Counted from the first letter of the stretch, positions 13,104 through 25,600 are shown. The stretch: DNA of 64,000 nucleotides from Takakia lepidozioides (GCA_030704615.1 CM060731.1:33666001-33730000); one strand, 5' to 3'. Notes: generated by a model from the letters alone, not told the origin. Numbers and translations are program-made.

Positions 13104-16100
13104 TCAGCTTGATTTGAATGTTTGCCCACCCTCAACTAATGATGAACCCAACTGTAACATTAGAGGGTATATGGGAGAGAACTCCTTATCTCCTCTTGCT
13201 CTAACTTTGGCTGCATATTCCTCCAGAGTCACTTTGATGCCTTTCCAGGCCTGCTCCTCACCTTGTGAATCCAACCATAAGGAGTACTGCTGAGGTGATA
13301 ATTTCGTCCGCTTCATTGGAGACTCCAACTCGTTGGGTGCTCGAGTGTACAAATGGTGGAGCACAATGCTGGGAGGTAACTCTTGGAGTAAGGGGCTGCT
13401 GGCAATTTCAGATGTTTCAAGAAAGATAAGGCGTCGGAATGCTCGAAGTGCACGATAAGAGGATGAAAGCTGTTCTACAGGGAAAAGATTTTGTCCCACA
13501 ACCAGCTCCAGCTCTGGCATATCTCTTGCCATTTGAAGCTTTCCTAACTCTGAGAGAGGCCGCACCATGGCAGCGTGTCTAACAAAAAACAAGAGGACAC
13601 GAGAGGCCATCCTTCTTGCCAGGCTGGCACAGATGGACTCCCCTGTTACAGGTACAGTAGCAGAAGGGGACCCGGGTAACAATCTAGACAAAAACTCGCT
13701 TCGGAAATGCATGATGGCCTTTTGCATGTCTTCCATGTACTTGGAGCTGCCATCACCGATGTCAGCATCCATAGACTCCAAACCACCAGTCTGGTCATGT
13801 ATTTGCAGAATGCAACTCTCAAGCTTCTCCACCATGGCCTTGAAGAGGGGTGTAATGCAATCAGATGCCACCCCATAAAGTGCACCTAGCGATGCCGAGA
13901 GGACTTCAGATGCTACAGGGGGAAAACCCACAATGATAGATGAAACTCGTGCATGCACATCCTGTAAATGAAGGCAGAGAGTGAAGTTTTTCAATTGCTG
14001 GGGAGTCGCAGGGCCAGTGATCTGCCGTGCATCCAAGCCTGTAGACGTCTGGACACACAGCACAGAAAGTTAAGAATGAAGCCTTAGAAAACATTGAGGC
14101 TCTGCCAGAAACATTTTTGGAGAAACTCAACAAGCTTCAGAGAAGACAGGTTTTGGAAGAACAGTGGCAGCTGGACAAGCAGACTACAGATTAAATTTTG
14201 TTGTTGGAACCGGCCCTACAGATGCCTCTGACAAAAGAACTCCATATGGATGTAAGTGGGGACAAGACAAATAAACCAAATAGAAATCTGGGGAGTTCTA
14301 ACAGAAGGCACAGCAGTCCATATGTATGAGAGTGCGTACCTGGTACTCAGCCTTCTCTGCAAGAAGCTGAAGAATCTTGCCAACTTCATGTAAGACCAAA
14401 AGTGTTAGCCTACCATCTGTCTTGACAGCTTCAACCTCTTCTTGGATGCATGAGACAAGCCTAGAAATTTGCTCTTGAGATGGGATACTTCCCCGAACTG
14501 CAGCTGGGAACATACTGTTGACAAGATCAGAAAGACGGCTCAGACACTTTCCCAAGTACGCAGTCTGGAATGGTTCCAGAGCTGCTGTCAGCTGATCTCG
14601 AGCTCCAGCCTTGATGGCAGGTGGCACTCCTTTCACATCTGTATCACGCACGAGCCTCTCAAGCAAGCCATCTGTCATTCCCAAAAGTTTGGGGTACCCT
14701 ACCACGAATGTTTCTTTTACAAAACTGGATGCTGTGAAAGCAGATTTCATCTGGCTTGCAAATGACTTCACCAATGCTTCCCACACCCGCTCTGTCAACA
14801 TTGGATCATTGGCCTGGAAAACAAGTGACAAAAGAGCATCACCTCCTTGTCAAATACGGTAGCTCTCTAAGGTTTCTTAATATCCCTGCTAGCCCGGGGT
14901 GCTCAACAGCAGGTACAAGATCAACACCACAAGAACAGAAAGAACTTACAGTTTTCAATACAGGCACACATATAAGGAACAATGTATGCCATACTCCCAT
15001 TCGACAAAATGACATCTTCATATGTAAGCAACGAACTTTATTGGTCAACATGTAAACAACGGAAGAAGGGAATGGCTAGACAGAATGCAAGTCACATTGC
15101 CTTTGCCTTACACCCTTTGCCTTTGCCTGCCCCTAATTAGTCCCATCTGCCATGGCACCCCCCACCAAACCTTAACTCTCTCTCTCTCTCTCTCCAAAGG
15201 CCAAACTGGCAAGGGCAAAGCGCTGAGTCTCACTAAATTTTTTCACTGCAGAGGGATTAACTCTGAGGTCAAGAAAACCTTACTTTGCCGCGTTATTAGA
15301 CCTGCCTTGGAGTACGGATCTGCTATATGGGTTGATAACTCCAACCAGGCTCAGTCTCTAGAATCCTTTCAAGTGGGGGTGCTTAAGGAGTGCATGTCAG
15401 CATGCTCCAAAACAGACAATGTGGCTGTTCGGGGTGAGTTTAGCATCCCTTCCTGACGAGATGAATTCAAGGTCAGATGGTGGGGTCAGTTGCAACACGT
15501 CCAACACCAGATACCATAAGTTAATCGACTCTATATCTTGGAAACAGGACCGCCCTGTCAAACAGGCTAAGTCCTGGCAGAAGAGATTGTACTCATAAGA
15601 CGTTGTTTGCCGTAGCCTTGTGGCCATTGACCCGCGCCCAGTTTGAGCGGGAACAAAAGGGACAGAACCTACCTCTGTCAGGGGCTGACGTTGGTAGTAA
15701 GACTTACCTCCATATAAAGAATTAATCCGGGTTTTCCAGATATCCTCTAGAAATCCCTTCACACAAGCATCAATCTGCTGTGTGTGATTTGTCCAAAAAC
15801 TAGGCCTCAGGAGGGCCTGGGCTTTTGGCTCAGCCTCGAGACTTTCAAAGTTGGTAAACAGGGGTACAGGCACAATTCCCTTAATAGATTTGAAGAGAGC
15901 GTCTCTTTGGTGAGAGAACCCCGGACAGTGTATCAGAAAATGAATACTGTCTTCAGATTGCCCACACAACAGGCAATTGCACTCTCCCTTTCCTCTCTGC
16001 TCCTGTTTGCTGTTCAAAGGTAGGCTTCCTGCCCTGAGTTTAAATTTCAGTCTAGTGCCGAGAGTGGGTAGACCCTTGAGGTCATCCAAGATGTCCTCCC

Positions 16101-19100
16101 CCACGTCACAGACTGGAAACAAGTTCAGGGAAGTTTTCTGCCTAACTTCTGCCTGGCAGAAGAGAGTAGAAGAGATTCTCAAGGATCTGAATCTGGACCC
16201 GGAAGTCTTGACCTTGCTGGATAAATCTGACTTAGAGACTGTAGTGTCCAAAGCCATGTCTGTTACCAGCAAATTGTCTGATGCAAATGAAGTTAGGCAG
16301 AAAACTTCCCTGAACCTGTTTCCAGTCTGTGACATGGGGGAGGATATCATGGATGACCTCAAGGGTCTACCCACTCTTGGCACCAGACTGAAATTTAAAC
16401 TCAGGGCAGGAAGCCTACCTTTGAACAGTAAACAGAAGCAGAGAGGACAGGGAGAGTGCAATTGCCTGTTGTGTGGGCAACCCGAAGACAATATTCATTT
16501 TCTGATTCACTGTCCGGGGTACTCTCACCAGAGAGAAGCTCTCCTCCAATCTATCAAGAGAATTGTGCCTGTACCTCTGTTTACCAACTTTGAAAGTCTT
16601 GAGGCTGAGCCAAAAGCCCAGGCCCTTCTGAGGCCTAGTTTTTGGGCAACTCACACACAGCAGATTGATGCTTGTGTGAAGGGATTTCTAGAGGATATCT
16701 GGAAAACCCGAATTAATTCTATTTATAAAGGTAAGTCTTACTACCAATGTCAGCCCCTGACAGACGTAGGTTCTGTCCCTTTGGTTTCCGCTCAAACTGG
16801 GCGCGGGGTCAATGGCCACAAGGCTACGGCAAACAACGTCTTATGAGTACATTCTCTCCAAAGGCCAGGTGGTCTTACTGGGTGACTTCCCTGGGTGCGT
16901 AAAGGTCTTCACCAGGATGACACCATTGGGCCTTTTGGTGAGGACGGGCTGATTCTAGTGGAAGACGGTTAATAAACTGCTTGGTACAACTTCAGCCTTT
17001 GACCTTAAATAATAGCTCCAATGGAGACCTTGTGCAGTGGACTCCTGAGAAAGCCCAAAGTGGGGAACGATCCATTGTGGATTATATCATAGTGCAGATG
17101 AATTTGTTTCCCCAGTCTGCCAATGTGTTGATTGACAGACTCATATTGGTACCTCTGACCACTGCCTCGTTTGGACTGGGATCAAAAGGTGTTTCCCCAA
17201 CACCAAGAGATCTGTGAAACGTTCGATTCAGATCAAACTCAAGATAGCTGAGAGACAAGTCCTCTATAAAGAGTGCTGCATTATGAAAGTCAACCAAGAA
17301 TTGTGGGCTAGGTACTACCAGATCCGCAAAGATATCAATCAGCTCGTAAGGTCTCAGAAGAAATTATATTGGGACAAGTTACACCAGTGAAATAAACTGA
17401 AATGACCATGGTGGTAATGACAAGAGATTCTCGTTGGCCCTTCAATGTCTGTACAAGCCGAAAAATTGTCACAAGTAGAAGCGCTGAGGACTACTAAGGG
17501 TGCAGTGGCGACCTCAACAGTTGACATTGTCAAAACCTTTGAAACTCACTACAGTACCCTCGGCAGAAATTCTAGGTCTAACAGTGAGGGGTGTCCTGAA
17601 GAATGGGAGGAAACAGTAGAAAAAACTGTTTCTATGATTCAAAACAGCCTGATGAACTGGAGTATATTTCAATGGGTTAGCACACTCCCATTAGTTCTTC
17701 TGAGATTGTGGAAGCAATTGAACATTTAAATGGATATAAAGCTGGTGGACCTGATGGTATTGTCAACGAGCTTATCAAGCACGGTGGCGATCCCATGATA
17801 GAGGCCCTAGTTCTCCTCTTTAACCTTATCTGGAAGACTGAAATGATCCCCTTTCGCTGGCGACAGGGGGTCATTGTCAATCTATACAAGAAGGGTGACA
17901 GAGAAGAACCGGGGAACTACCGTGGCATCACGCTCCTCAATGCTGTTGGCAAGACATTCTGCAGAGTTATAAGTACTCGTCTCGAGGTTGATCTGGAGTC
18001 TAGAGGTTGTTTCCACGAAGGCCAAGCTGGCTTTCGGCGAAACAGGGGCTGTGTGGATCATGTCTTCACTCTAAGCCCGATTATCCAGGGAAGGGAAAAA
18101 GAAGGGAAATCCACGTTTGTCTTTTTCTTGGATGTGAAGAAGGCTTATGACACAGTGTGGAGAGATGGTCTATGGCTCCGACTCTGGTCATCTGGGATCG
18201 AGGGAAAGATGTGGAGAGTGGTCCATAACTTGTATGCTCACACCAAAAGCTGTGTCACTGTTAATGGACAGAAGTCTAACTTCTTTGACATAGACCAAGG
18301 ATGTACCCTCTCCCCTCTGCTCTTCAATGTAGTCAAATTTAAACTCCGGGCAGGAAGCCTACCTTTGAACAGCAAATAGACGCAGAGAGGAAAGGGGGAT
18401 TGCAAATGCCCATTATGTGGTCAACCTGAAGACAAGATCCAATTTCTGATTCATTGTCCTGGGTACTCTCACCAGAGAGACACCCCCTTGAAATCCATCA
18501 AGGAAATTGTTCCTGTACCTCTGTTTACCAACTTTGAGAATCTCGAGGCTGAGCCCTTTTGGGGTCTAGTTATTGGGCAAATCCCACACAGCAGATTGAT
18601 GCCTGTGTGAAGGGTCTGAAAACTCGGATAATTGTCTATGTTCAAGGTAAGTCGTACTACAGGCGTCAGCCCCTGACAAAGGTAGTTTCTATCCCTTTGA
18701 GTTCCGCACAAACTGGGCACGAGATCAATGGCCACAAGGCTCCCGCAAACAACGTCTTAGGAGTACACACACACACACACTCTCTCTCTCTCTCTCTCTC
18801 TCTCCTATGGCAAAAGCACCATCTTATGATTACATCTGTGTGTGGTGTTGGCATATTTGTAGCAGCAATGTCTAAGTTCTGATGACCAGTCTATAATTGA
18901 TAAACAGTCTACTGCTGCCTCTTTCATCCATCAAGCAGTCTCATGAGCGATCTGTTTCTCACCTGCATAACCTGATCAAGAAATCCAACATGAGAAATTG
19001 GATCTCTTTTCTTTGATAGAACGCGCTGCAAGTGCCATACAGCGACCACAATGGCATGTAATTGATCCATGCACACTCCCATTCTTTGCCAGAGGCTCTC

Positions 19101-20105
19101 TCTGGCTCTGGTTCCACCAGCTTGAGGAATTCCACTCCTCTGCATATTTCCAGGCCCCAGAGAGCCACCAACACTTGCTGAAATCACCTTCATATCCAGC
19201 GCTACACTCACGCTCTTGACAGCAAGTCCTTTGTACTTGTTAATCAAGGACTCCACCGTGGACTTAAGCTCCCCCATATTATAATACACTTGCAAAATGC
19301 TCCCTACCTCCGCCTGATTGAGTGCCTCCATACCACTATCAAGCCCTTTCATTGCCTCACTCCTAATCTGGTTTCCAACCTCCAAGAGCCAGGGAACCTC
19401 TTCATCTACGACCTCTACAGCGGCCAGATCCGCTTCCTTTCGCAGGGTTTCTATCTCATTGTACAGCTGTGCAACTTTAGCAAGATCAGCTTTGGCACTG
19501 CCTGACTCCATCAGATCTCTTAGTCTTTTCAACAGCTTAAGGGCCCGGATCACAGATCTCAGAAGTTCAACGGTGTCATGGAGAGAGGCAAGCTGCTGGG
19601 ACTTCGCTTTGATTTGTTTGTATGGCTCCGCAATCTCCGACCGCACTCTCTGAGTTGAAGCCTGGAGGCTTTCAACGCCTGCCCTCACCACGGTGAGAAC
19701 ACTCTCCGTCTCCTTAAGGCTAGACAGCTGCTGCAGGAGCTCGTCATGCCTCAGAAAGACCTCATTCCTGAGCTGTTTCTCGAGTAGTTGTATACCTTCT
19801 TGCAATTTCTCAGATGAAGCTGCAGCTGATCCACTCCCGAGAGCCTCGCTCGCAAACTGTGTGACATTGAACTCATTCACGAGAAACTTGGAGAACACGC
19901 TATCCTTCTCAAACTCTTCTATGGCCGCCCGTGATGCTGCCTCTGCGGCTTCAGTCCCACTGGTTCCATTGGCTAATGCCGATCCATCTCTCTCATATCG
20001 AGAAGGAGAAAAAGTCCTGTAACTAGACAAACGTTGGAGTTGCCCAGATCCTGAGTTCGTCCTTTGGAAGGTGCTGGCCGCCCGCTGCAATACAGGAGTA
20101 GCCAT
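13104..20105 (-). CDS. COG5: Conserved oligomeric Golgi complex subunit 5
   Basis: Subunit of the eight-protein COG tether that captures intra-Golgi retrograde vesicles (lobe B). Three exons on the minus strand join in phase 0: 20105-18963, 14813-14340, 14048-13104, giving 853 aa, close to plant COG5. The N-terminus is low-complexity Ser/Thr-rich. The conserved helical part has plant-COG5 signatures: NQAEVGSILQVYYNMGELK and VAVWHLQRVLSKKRDP in exon 1, SFASQMKSAFTASSFVKE and RDTDVKGVPPAI in exon 2, LPPSIVLHHLYTRAPNELES and GDKEFSPIYPLMLQ in exon 3. The ATG at 20105 begins a long frame with no upstream in-frame alternative nearby. The first intron (14814-18962, 4.1 kb) is unusually large because LINE sequences fill it. 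Reading frame and splice sites look intact, so the gene is probably functional. Confidence 0.93.
15175..15195. repeat. (TC)n microsatellite
   Basis: A TC dinucleotide tract immediately before the first LINE copy in COG5 intron 1. Similar tracts lie at the 3' end of another LINE copy (18781-18804), so it may be a LINE tail. Confidence 0.7.
15587..16151 (-). mobile_element. Nested, inverted, 5'-truncated LINE insertion with 14-bp target duplication
   Basis: This 565-bp block is the reverse complement of the last part of the same LINE (compare 16288-16853) and splits LINE copy 1 exactly between SWQK halves. The 14-mer CCTGGCAGAAGAGA occurs on both sides (15573-15586 and 16152-16165), as expected for a target site duplication. 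The minus-strand product starts at about EVRQKTSLNLFPVC and ends at the element's 3' terminus GTCTTATGAGTACA. Confidence 0.8.
15588..16853. repeat. Large inverted repeat, ~560-bp arms, ~137-bp loop
   Basis: Left arm about 15588-16150 and right arm about 16288-16853. The outer ends read GTACTCATAAGACG on the left and CGTCTTATGAGTAC on the right. Both arms encode the same LINE C-terminal peptide on opposite strands with minor differences. Transcription of COG5 through this intron would give RNA able to fold into a long hairpin. Confidence 0.85.
16857..18804 (+). mobile_element. LINE copy 2: endonuclease/RT fragment with internal deletion
   Basis: It starts with an endonuclease remnant (VVLLGDFPG near 16870; SIVDYIIVQMN near 17070) followed by a reverse transcriptase from about 17700: YKAGGPDGIVNELIK, NYRGITLLNAVGKTFCRVIS, motif A FFLDVKKAYDTVW, and motif B GCTLSPLLFNV. 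At about 18334 the frame jumps straight into the C-terminal segment KFKLRAGSLPLNSK, so the YADD motif and thumb are deleted. The 3' part (18336-18764) is a third copy of the C-terminal region with stops. It ends at GGAGTACA followed by (AC)n(TC)n at 18765-18804. Non-functional. Confidence 0.8.
18765..18804. repeat. (AC)n(TC)n microsatellite at LINE 3' end
   Basis: AC repeats (about 18765-18780) run directly into TC repeats (18781-18804), immediately after the LINE terminus. Probably a simple-repeat tail. Confidence 0.75.
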
Positions 20106-20509
20106 ATCCTTACCAAAACCTTAGCCCCTCCTCCTTAGTTGCTGGAATGTAGATCTAAGTCATATTCTAACTCTCGCCATCATTGTCCTCGTTCTTCTTG
20201 CTCTTTCTTCGTCTTCATCCTTTTTCTTGAGTTCTGTAACGCCATGCTCTAGTGGCAGCGTGTCTGCACCTAACAAGACCGAAGAGCGTGTCATAACAAT
20301 CCCCGTAAGAGATGTCTTACGGGAGAATCCCTGTGAGGTCCTTCCAGATCCTGGAAAAAGCAAGGTTCCTGCACCGACATATAATTATGATACATGTACG
20401 TATTAAAGAAATTTGCAGTGCTACAGACAGAACCAACAGACATGAAGGGCGTAGGAAAACTCTGCTGTGTAGATCTCAACAAATACAAAGGCAATTTACA
20501 GAATACAAA
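20106..20509. other. COG5 upstream region
   Basis: About 400 bp between the COG5 start codon and the left terminal repeat of the DNA element. It is CT/GA-rich near 20160-20230. No gene seen. Confidence 0.35.
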
Positions 20510-20744
20510 GAAGGCCATGCTCGTCAGCTAACCCCAGGCCCCGCCAAGATTTCAATATCCCGGGATACATTCTTTAGGATATTCTGTGGCCTGGGGTTTC
20601 GGGCCTAGGGTGTGTAAAGAATCTTACTAGCCTAGGGGAGATTCTTAAGTAATTCTATAGCCTTAGGCCCCGGTCTAGGGTAGGGGGCTACCTTCAAATA
20701 TATAATCCGTATTGTATTAAATACGTAATGCATTTCCAGTATCA
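20510..20744 (+). repeat. Left terminal inverted repeat
   Basis: Matches 25750-25978 in inverted orientation. It is rich in CCTAGG/GGCCTAGG and contains its own internal foldback (CCCCAGGCC against GGCCTGGGG). Confidence 0.85.
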
Positions 20745-21289
20745 AGCGGGCTGCTGCCCGGGCAGGACACAAAAGGCCAGAATGGAGGGGTTTGCGCGAA
20801 GGTGCAAGAGCTTCGACGAGGAATGAGCGATCTTTCTCGATAGCCTAGAATTTCAAGAATGGCTTGTAAGTGTTGGTGTGTATGACGGAGCTAGCGATTC
20901 TTTGTTGAGTCCTGAGAATGAGAGCCTCGCTTGCTGGAGGCCTGCAGAGATAGCAGCTGCTGAAGGGCCTCGTTTCTCTTCGACGGTTTTAGCATGTTCT
21001 GTCCGGATACAGTGCCTCTATCTCTAGAAACATGATTGTTTATAAGAGGAAGTACTCCGGAGATGTTAGGGCTTGAGTCAATTCTCCACTGAATCAATAC
21101 GGTTTGTTTTATCGAGTCTCGCTTGTATGTGCATAACACATTGTTGGAGGAGGAACGAAAAGACAATTGCGAGGCAAAGAGTAATTCAATATTGGGCGCC
21201 TAACGAATCTTTATGATTAATTGTGGATGGTATGGATCAAAACACTACAATGGTTCCAAAGTTGCGTCAAACAATAAAAAAATATTATA

Positions 21290-22645
21290 CAACGTTACGT
21301 TAAGACGCATTTGTGTGGTATACTAGTACATGGGTACGGATTATTCTCTGAGTTAGGGGTGGATGCCCACCACAAACATGACAGCAGTCAAGTTATAACA
21401 TCAAACATGAAATTGCTAACGACAGTCAAGACAGCCCGCGGTAAATTGTTTCCTAGATTGCGTATTCAAGCCGACAATTGTGGGCGAGAGAACAAAAACA
21501 AATAATTGATTGCGTTGTGTGCAAGTTTGGTTGCTTTGGGGTACTTTCGTGACATCCATATTGAATTTCTCATCGTTGGCCACACACATGAAGACATTGA
21601 TCAATGTTTTAGTGTTATCTCTAGGGTCTTGAAATGAATTGATATTTCATCAATAAAAGAGTTGCTCTCTTTGATACGCGAGGCAGGGGTAGGCAAATAA
21701 GAAAATATGTTTTTCAATCAATTGGAGAACATGGCAGATTGGAAAGAATATATAACACCACACTTGCAGACTGGACGCGATTCATTTATGGACATTCGTA
21801 AACCACATCATTTCAGGTTTTACATGAAAGACTGATTTCCTCAAGTGAGGGTACTTCATTTCTAAAGTCCATTCCGTGTCCAAGGTCGAAGCCTGGGTTT
21901 ACACATGCAGTCAGTCCTGCCGTTCCAAAAGAGATTGATACATTGTACAAATTCATTCGATTGAAGGAACAACAAGTAGAGCGACTCCAACATGTTACGT
22001 CAAATTTGGATGCAATTGAGGATGCAATTGAGGAGACCGTAAAACTGATTAATTACTTTGAGCATTTTCCAGCAAAAAATCGTACTGACGTTGCCAAAAT
22101 GACATTGTTTTGGCCTGATAATGAATAAGTGAACTAGATCGCATGGATGGGTCAAGCGCTGATATGGACGAAATGACTACACCTATTTTCCCTCTACCCA
22201 AGGTTGAGGATCACATAGCGACTCCGCGGTGGAAGGGAGTGTGTGAAACTGATTGCCTTGGGATGGGTCTTCCAAGACTCGTCAATATTTTGGTACAAGA
22301 CGCAATCACCCCAAAAGAAGATCATTTCAAGAATTTGATCCAAGGAGAGATGTAGAGGTTGGACATTTTGTGGGGGTACATATTGAAGAAGATCAAATAC
22401 AACTTAGAGTTCCATTTTGGGTGGGAAAAGTGATGAACAGGGATAGACAAACTCACGATGATGACAAAGTACAAATACTTTCTTCATATCCCAACGTTGG
22501 ACTTGGATCGGTTGAAGTGCTCTCGTATGATACGAACTCAACATTCCAATCTCCAGAACCGTATACCGCCATCTGGAGATGTCCCTCTGAACAAAAAAAC
22601 CTAACCAACCGAACCAACTGTCATGGCCGCATGTCAATGCAGTGA
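21290..22645 (+). pseudogene. DUF7869-like putative transposase, decayed
   Basis: Recognised from two signatures that I associate with the DUF7869 family of plant and algal genomes: RLRIQADNCGRENKN (near 21460-21505) and FLIVGHTHEDIDQCF (near 21566-21610), spaced as in the family. The Asp residues in both signatures could be part of a DDE-like catalytic set (inference). The frame from 21311 to about 21865 stays in register but is broken by at least four in-frame stops (after NKNK, VLK, GK and MKD). Further coding-like pieces follow at 21943-22128 (FIRLKEQQVERL) and 22340-22645 (FWVGKVMNRDRQ), the latter in another frame. It lies between the long terminal inverted repeats, which is what suggests transposase function. 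Confidence 0.6.
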
Positions 22646-25600
22646 AACATATATTAAATGTGTACATACAATGACTGTTTACTAGATCACTGATTACTGA
22701 AAATAAGACATAAAAAACTTTATACTTGACAGATTTCCAGTACTTCCAGAGAGGCCATATCAAAAACTTTACCTAGCGTTACAAAGGAATTATAATAAAA
22801 CGTCCACCACTTCAGGGAGATAAAAATACATACTTGTTTTGCGAAGAATGAGTTCTCTCCGAAACCAGCTTTTGCTAGTTTTTCTATGTTACCATTGGCA
22901 TCATTCATGGAGTCAGAGCTGATCCAGGCCAAGACACTCTTTTTTTGGTTCGTTGGTTTGAGGATGTTGACCGGGATTTTCGGATTTTTTGTGACAATAA
23001 CCTCCATGCTGAGTGGAAGCTGCAAGTCTCATTGGGCTGATGCTAAAGTTAGGCCTTTGCAACAAGACGAATCTAGGAGCTGAAAACTTGCTATCAAATT
23101 CAGGAGAGTATAACTTGACATCACATTCGACAAGATTGTTCATCTGGACAATGTTGAAAGATTATGATGACCGTGTTTCAAAGGGTGAACGGAGATTGAA
23201 ATGGAGAATGACAAACGAAGAATGAAACTAAGCAAAAAATTAAGCTATCATTAGTTCTCACACCAAATGAATGTACTATCTCTCACACTCCATAGATGGA
23301 TGGAAATGATATGAAATCTCCATAGTTCTTTCATCATGCATTCATTCATAATTCATCCACTCATTTATACGTCGTTCACTCTCTTACTTGTTCTCAGTGT
23401 GTGAGCAATGCGAAGAGTGTAAAGGGCTTCTCTCTTTCAATTTGGCACACAACAAACTTGCTTCAAGATCACTTGGTAAGAATCGAGTTCTTTCATTGTG
23501 GCTAATTCAGAATACTTGTATCCAAAGATTTTTCCTGATTTTTCTTGCATATTTGGGGATGGTGTAATGTGGTTTGTGCAATTTTTTCATGTAACTTTAC
23601 TTTTGCAAAGAAGAATGTTAATAGTTGTGACATATTGATATGCACGTGCAATTTAATGTTGTCTGGACTCCATTGTACTCCATTGATTCTTACTTAGGCC
23701 ATCACCATCCAACTTAGATGGAATCACTTGAAATTAATCTCACGAAGTAGAAATAGAGGCAAAATCTCCATGGGAATAATTTCATTGCCACATCTGATAA
23801 TATTGGTGGTCTAAAATAAAATGGGCCCTTGGATCTATGTGTACGCACGAGTTTATCGTACCTTTTTAGAGTTTTTAAGTGCTCCCATGTCTCTAACATT
23901 TAGGATATGACAAACATGGAAATATGACTCATTGTTCTAGGATGGCATATGTGCTCGTGGGAATAATATAATTTGGATTGTGCAATTCTCTCATGCAACT
24001 CGTCTTTGCTGGGAAAAATGCCAATAGTTGTGACATACTGATGCATGTGCAATTCACTGTTGCATGACGTAATTCAATATTTCTTACTTCTATCACCATC
24101 TAGCTTTATAGATGGATTCACTCAAAAACCATGAAGTAGAGACAGAGGCAAATATATCTGAATAAATTTGAAACAACATTGAGATACCTCATGGAAATTG
24201 CTAGTTCTAGGCCTACACCTTCATATGATATGGAGGTGCTCCAGCTTTACAACTACAACTTTTGGACAGGGGAGAGAATGCAGAGCCAAATTAGGGTTAG
24301 AGACCAACAAACTGAGAAAGAAACTTTGACTGGTATCCATATTCCATTCTGATCTATGCAGGTGTAGGTAGCCAGCTAGCATTGCATCAGCCACTCATCC
24401 ACTCAATCATGGAGGATGAAGAGGATGATTTGCTTATGATTGCCTCAATACCGGGATACTCTAAGCCCTTAAGTGTCCCTGCTTGTTCTACAAAGGACAA
24501 GGAAACTAGGAGGCTCGGGTGTAGACCGCGGCTTGAGCCGTATCAATAAATTGAAGGCTCCTTATTTGGATCTTTGGCAGCAAATGCTAGGCCTAATGCT
24601 GCATCATTGCCTACAGATGCAATTTTGTCTTACATCCAGAGGTTGCAAGGTCCAAGTGACTCAACGGCAGACGCTGAACAGGATCATGGTAACAATTCAT
24701 TTGAGGAACACTACAGGCAAACCACATGTAAACCATGACATGTTTATCGCATCATCACCTAGGAGATGTTCTATCAGTGCAATCAACTGAAAAAGACCAT
24801 CAACCCTCAAGGACCAACAATGCATCAACTTCTAGTGCACGAATACTTTAAGCTGCTTTAGTAATGATAGTGGTTTTGAGGAACTTCTCTAAGGCCAACC
24901 TCCTCCATGGAGAGATGAACAAGCTAACAATATCTGTAACATATCTAGAAAAATGTTTATTGACCCTTTGGACCTACGGTTAATCCAACTATATGAGCAA
25001 TGGATTGGTTGCGACAAGAATCATTTTGACGCTCTATAGCGACAACAGGTTTTGGTCGGAACGTGGAATTGACTAAAAATGTAGTTGGGGATAGAAAAGT
25101 GTACTTTATAAGGAACTGGTATTTTAGGGGTCCTTAAACTTAAATACTTTTTTTCAAACCATGATGTATTATTTGGTATCCCGCAGACACAACAAAGAAA
25201 ATATGGACTTTTGCCCAGCATGATGTTATTCATTTCTTAAGCTCAATAAATATTTATGGAGATAAGTGGATGGATTCTTGTATATTGATGGAGGATAACA
25301 CGTTGAGGAATGTGAGTGTGTGACAACTCCAAAATACATGGAGGCAAATATTAAACTTTGTAACTGTCACTGAAACGGACTTACCTGAAGCTTGGGAAAG
25401 AAGCCCAGGTCAGAGTGGTCAGGTATGGATCCCTACATTGTAGTCTCCGACCCACATATACAATCAAGGCTTCTTTCGGGACTAGCTCTCTCAAAGCATC
25501 TCAGATCTGGCAGTCCCGGCTTCCATAACCTGATCCCTCACTCCCTCGTTTTAAAGACACCATAGCAAATATACGTACTCCTTGAACATATTCACAAACG

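Larger units (their letters stand above)
15196..16856 (+). mobile_element. LINE copy 1: 5'-truncated, interrupted by a nested insertion
   Basis: The plus strand encodes the C-terminal part of a non-LTR reverse transcriptase polyprotein. From about 15240 it reads KKTLLCRVIRPALEYGSAIW, the region after the catalytic palm. It breaks off at about 15586 within SWQKR and resumes at 16152 (WQKRVEEILKD), running through a Cys/His knuckle-like segment (CNCLLCGQ then HFLIHCPG) to about 16853. Frameshifts and stops are present. It sits inside COG5 intron 1, opposite to COG5 transcription. Confidence 0.75.

Noticed and set aside
13567-13878. Plus-strand open frames over COG5 exons (also 14469-14862 and 19318-20022)
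   Set aside because: They are antisense shadows of well-conserved COG5 exons and show no family resemblance themselves.
20225-20290. Stretch resembling a tRNA D-arm (GCTCTAGTGGCAGCG)
   Set aside because: No T-arm with TTCGA on either strand and no acceptor pairing.
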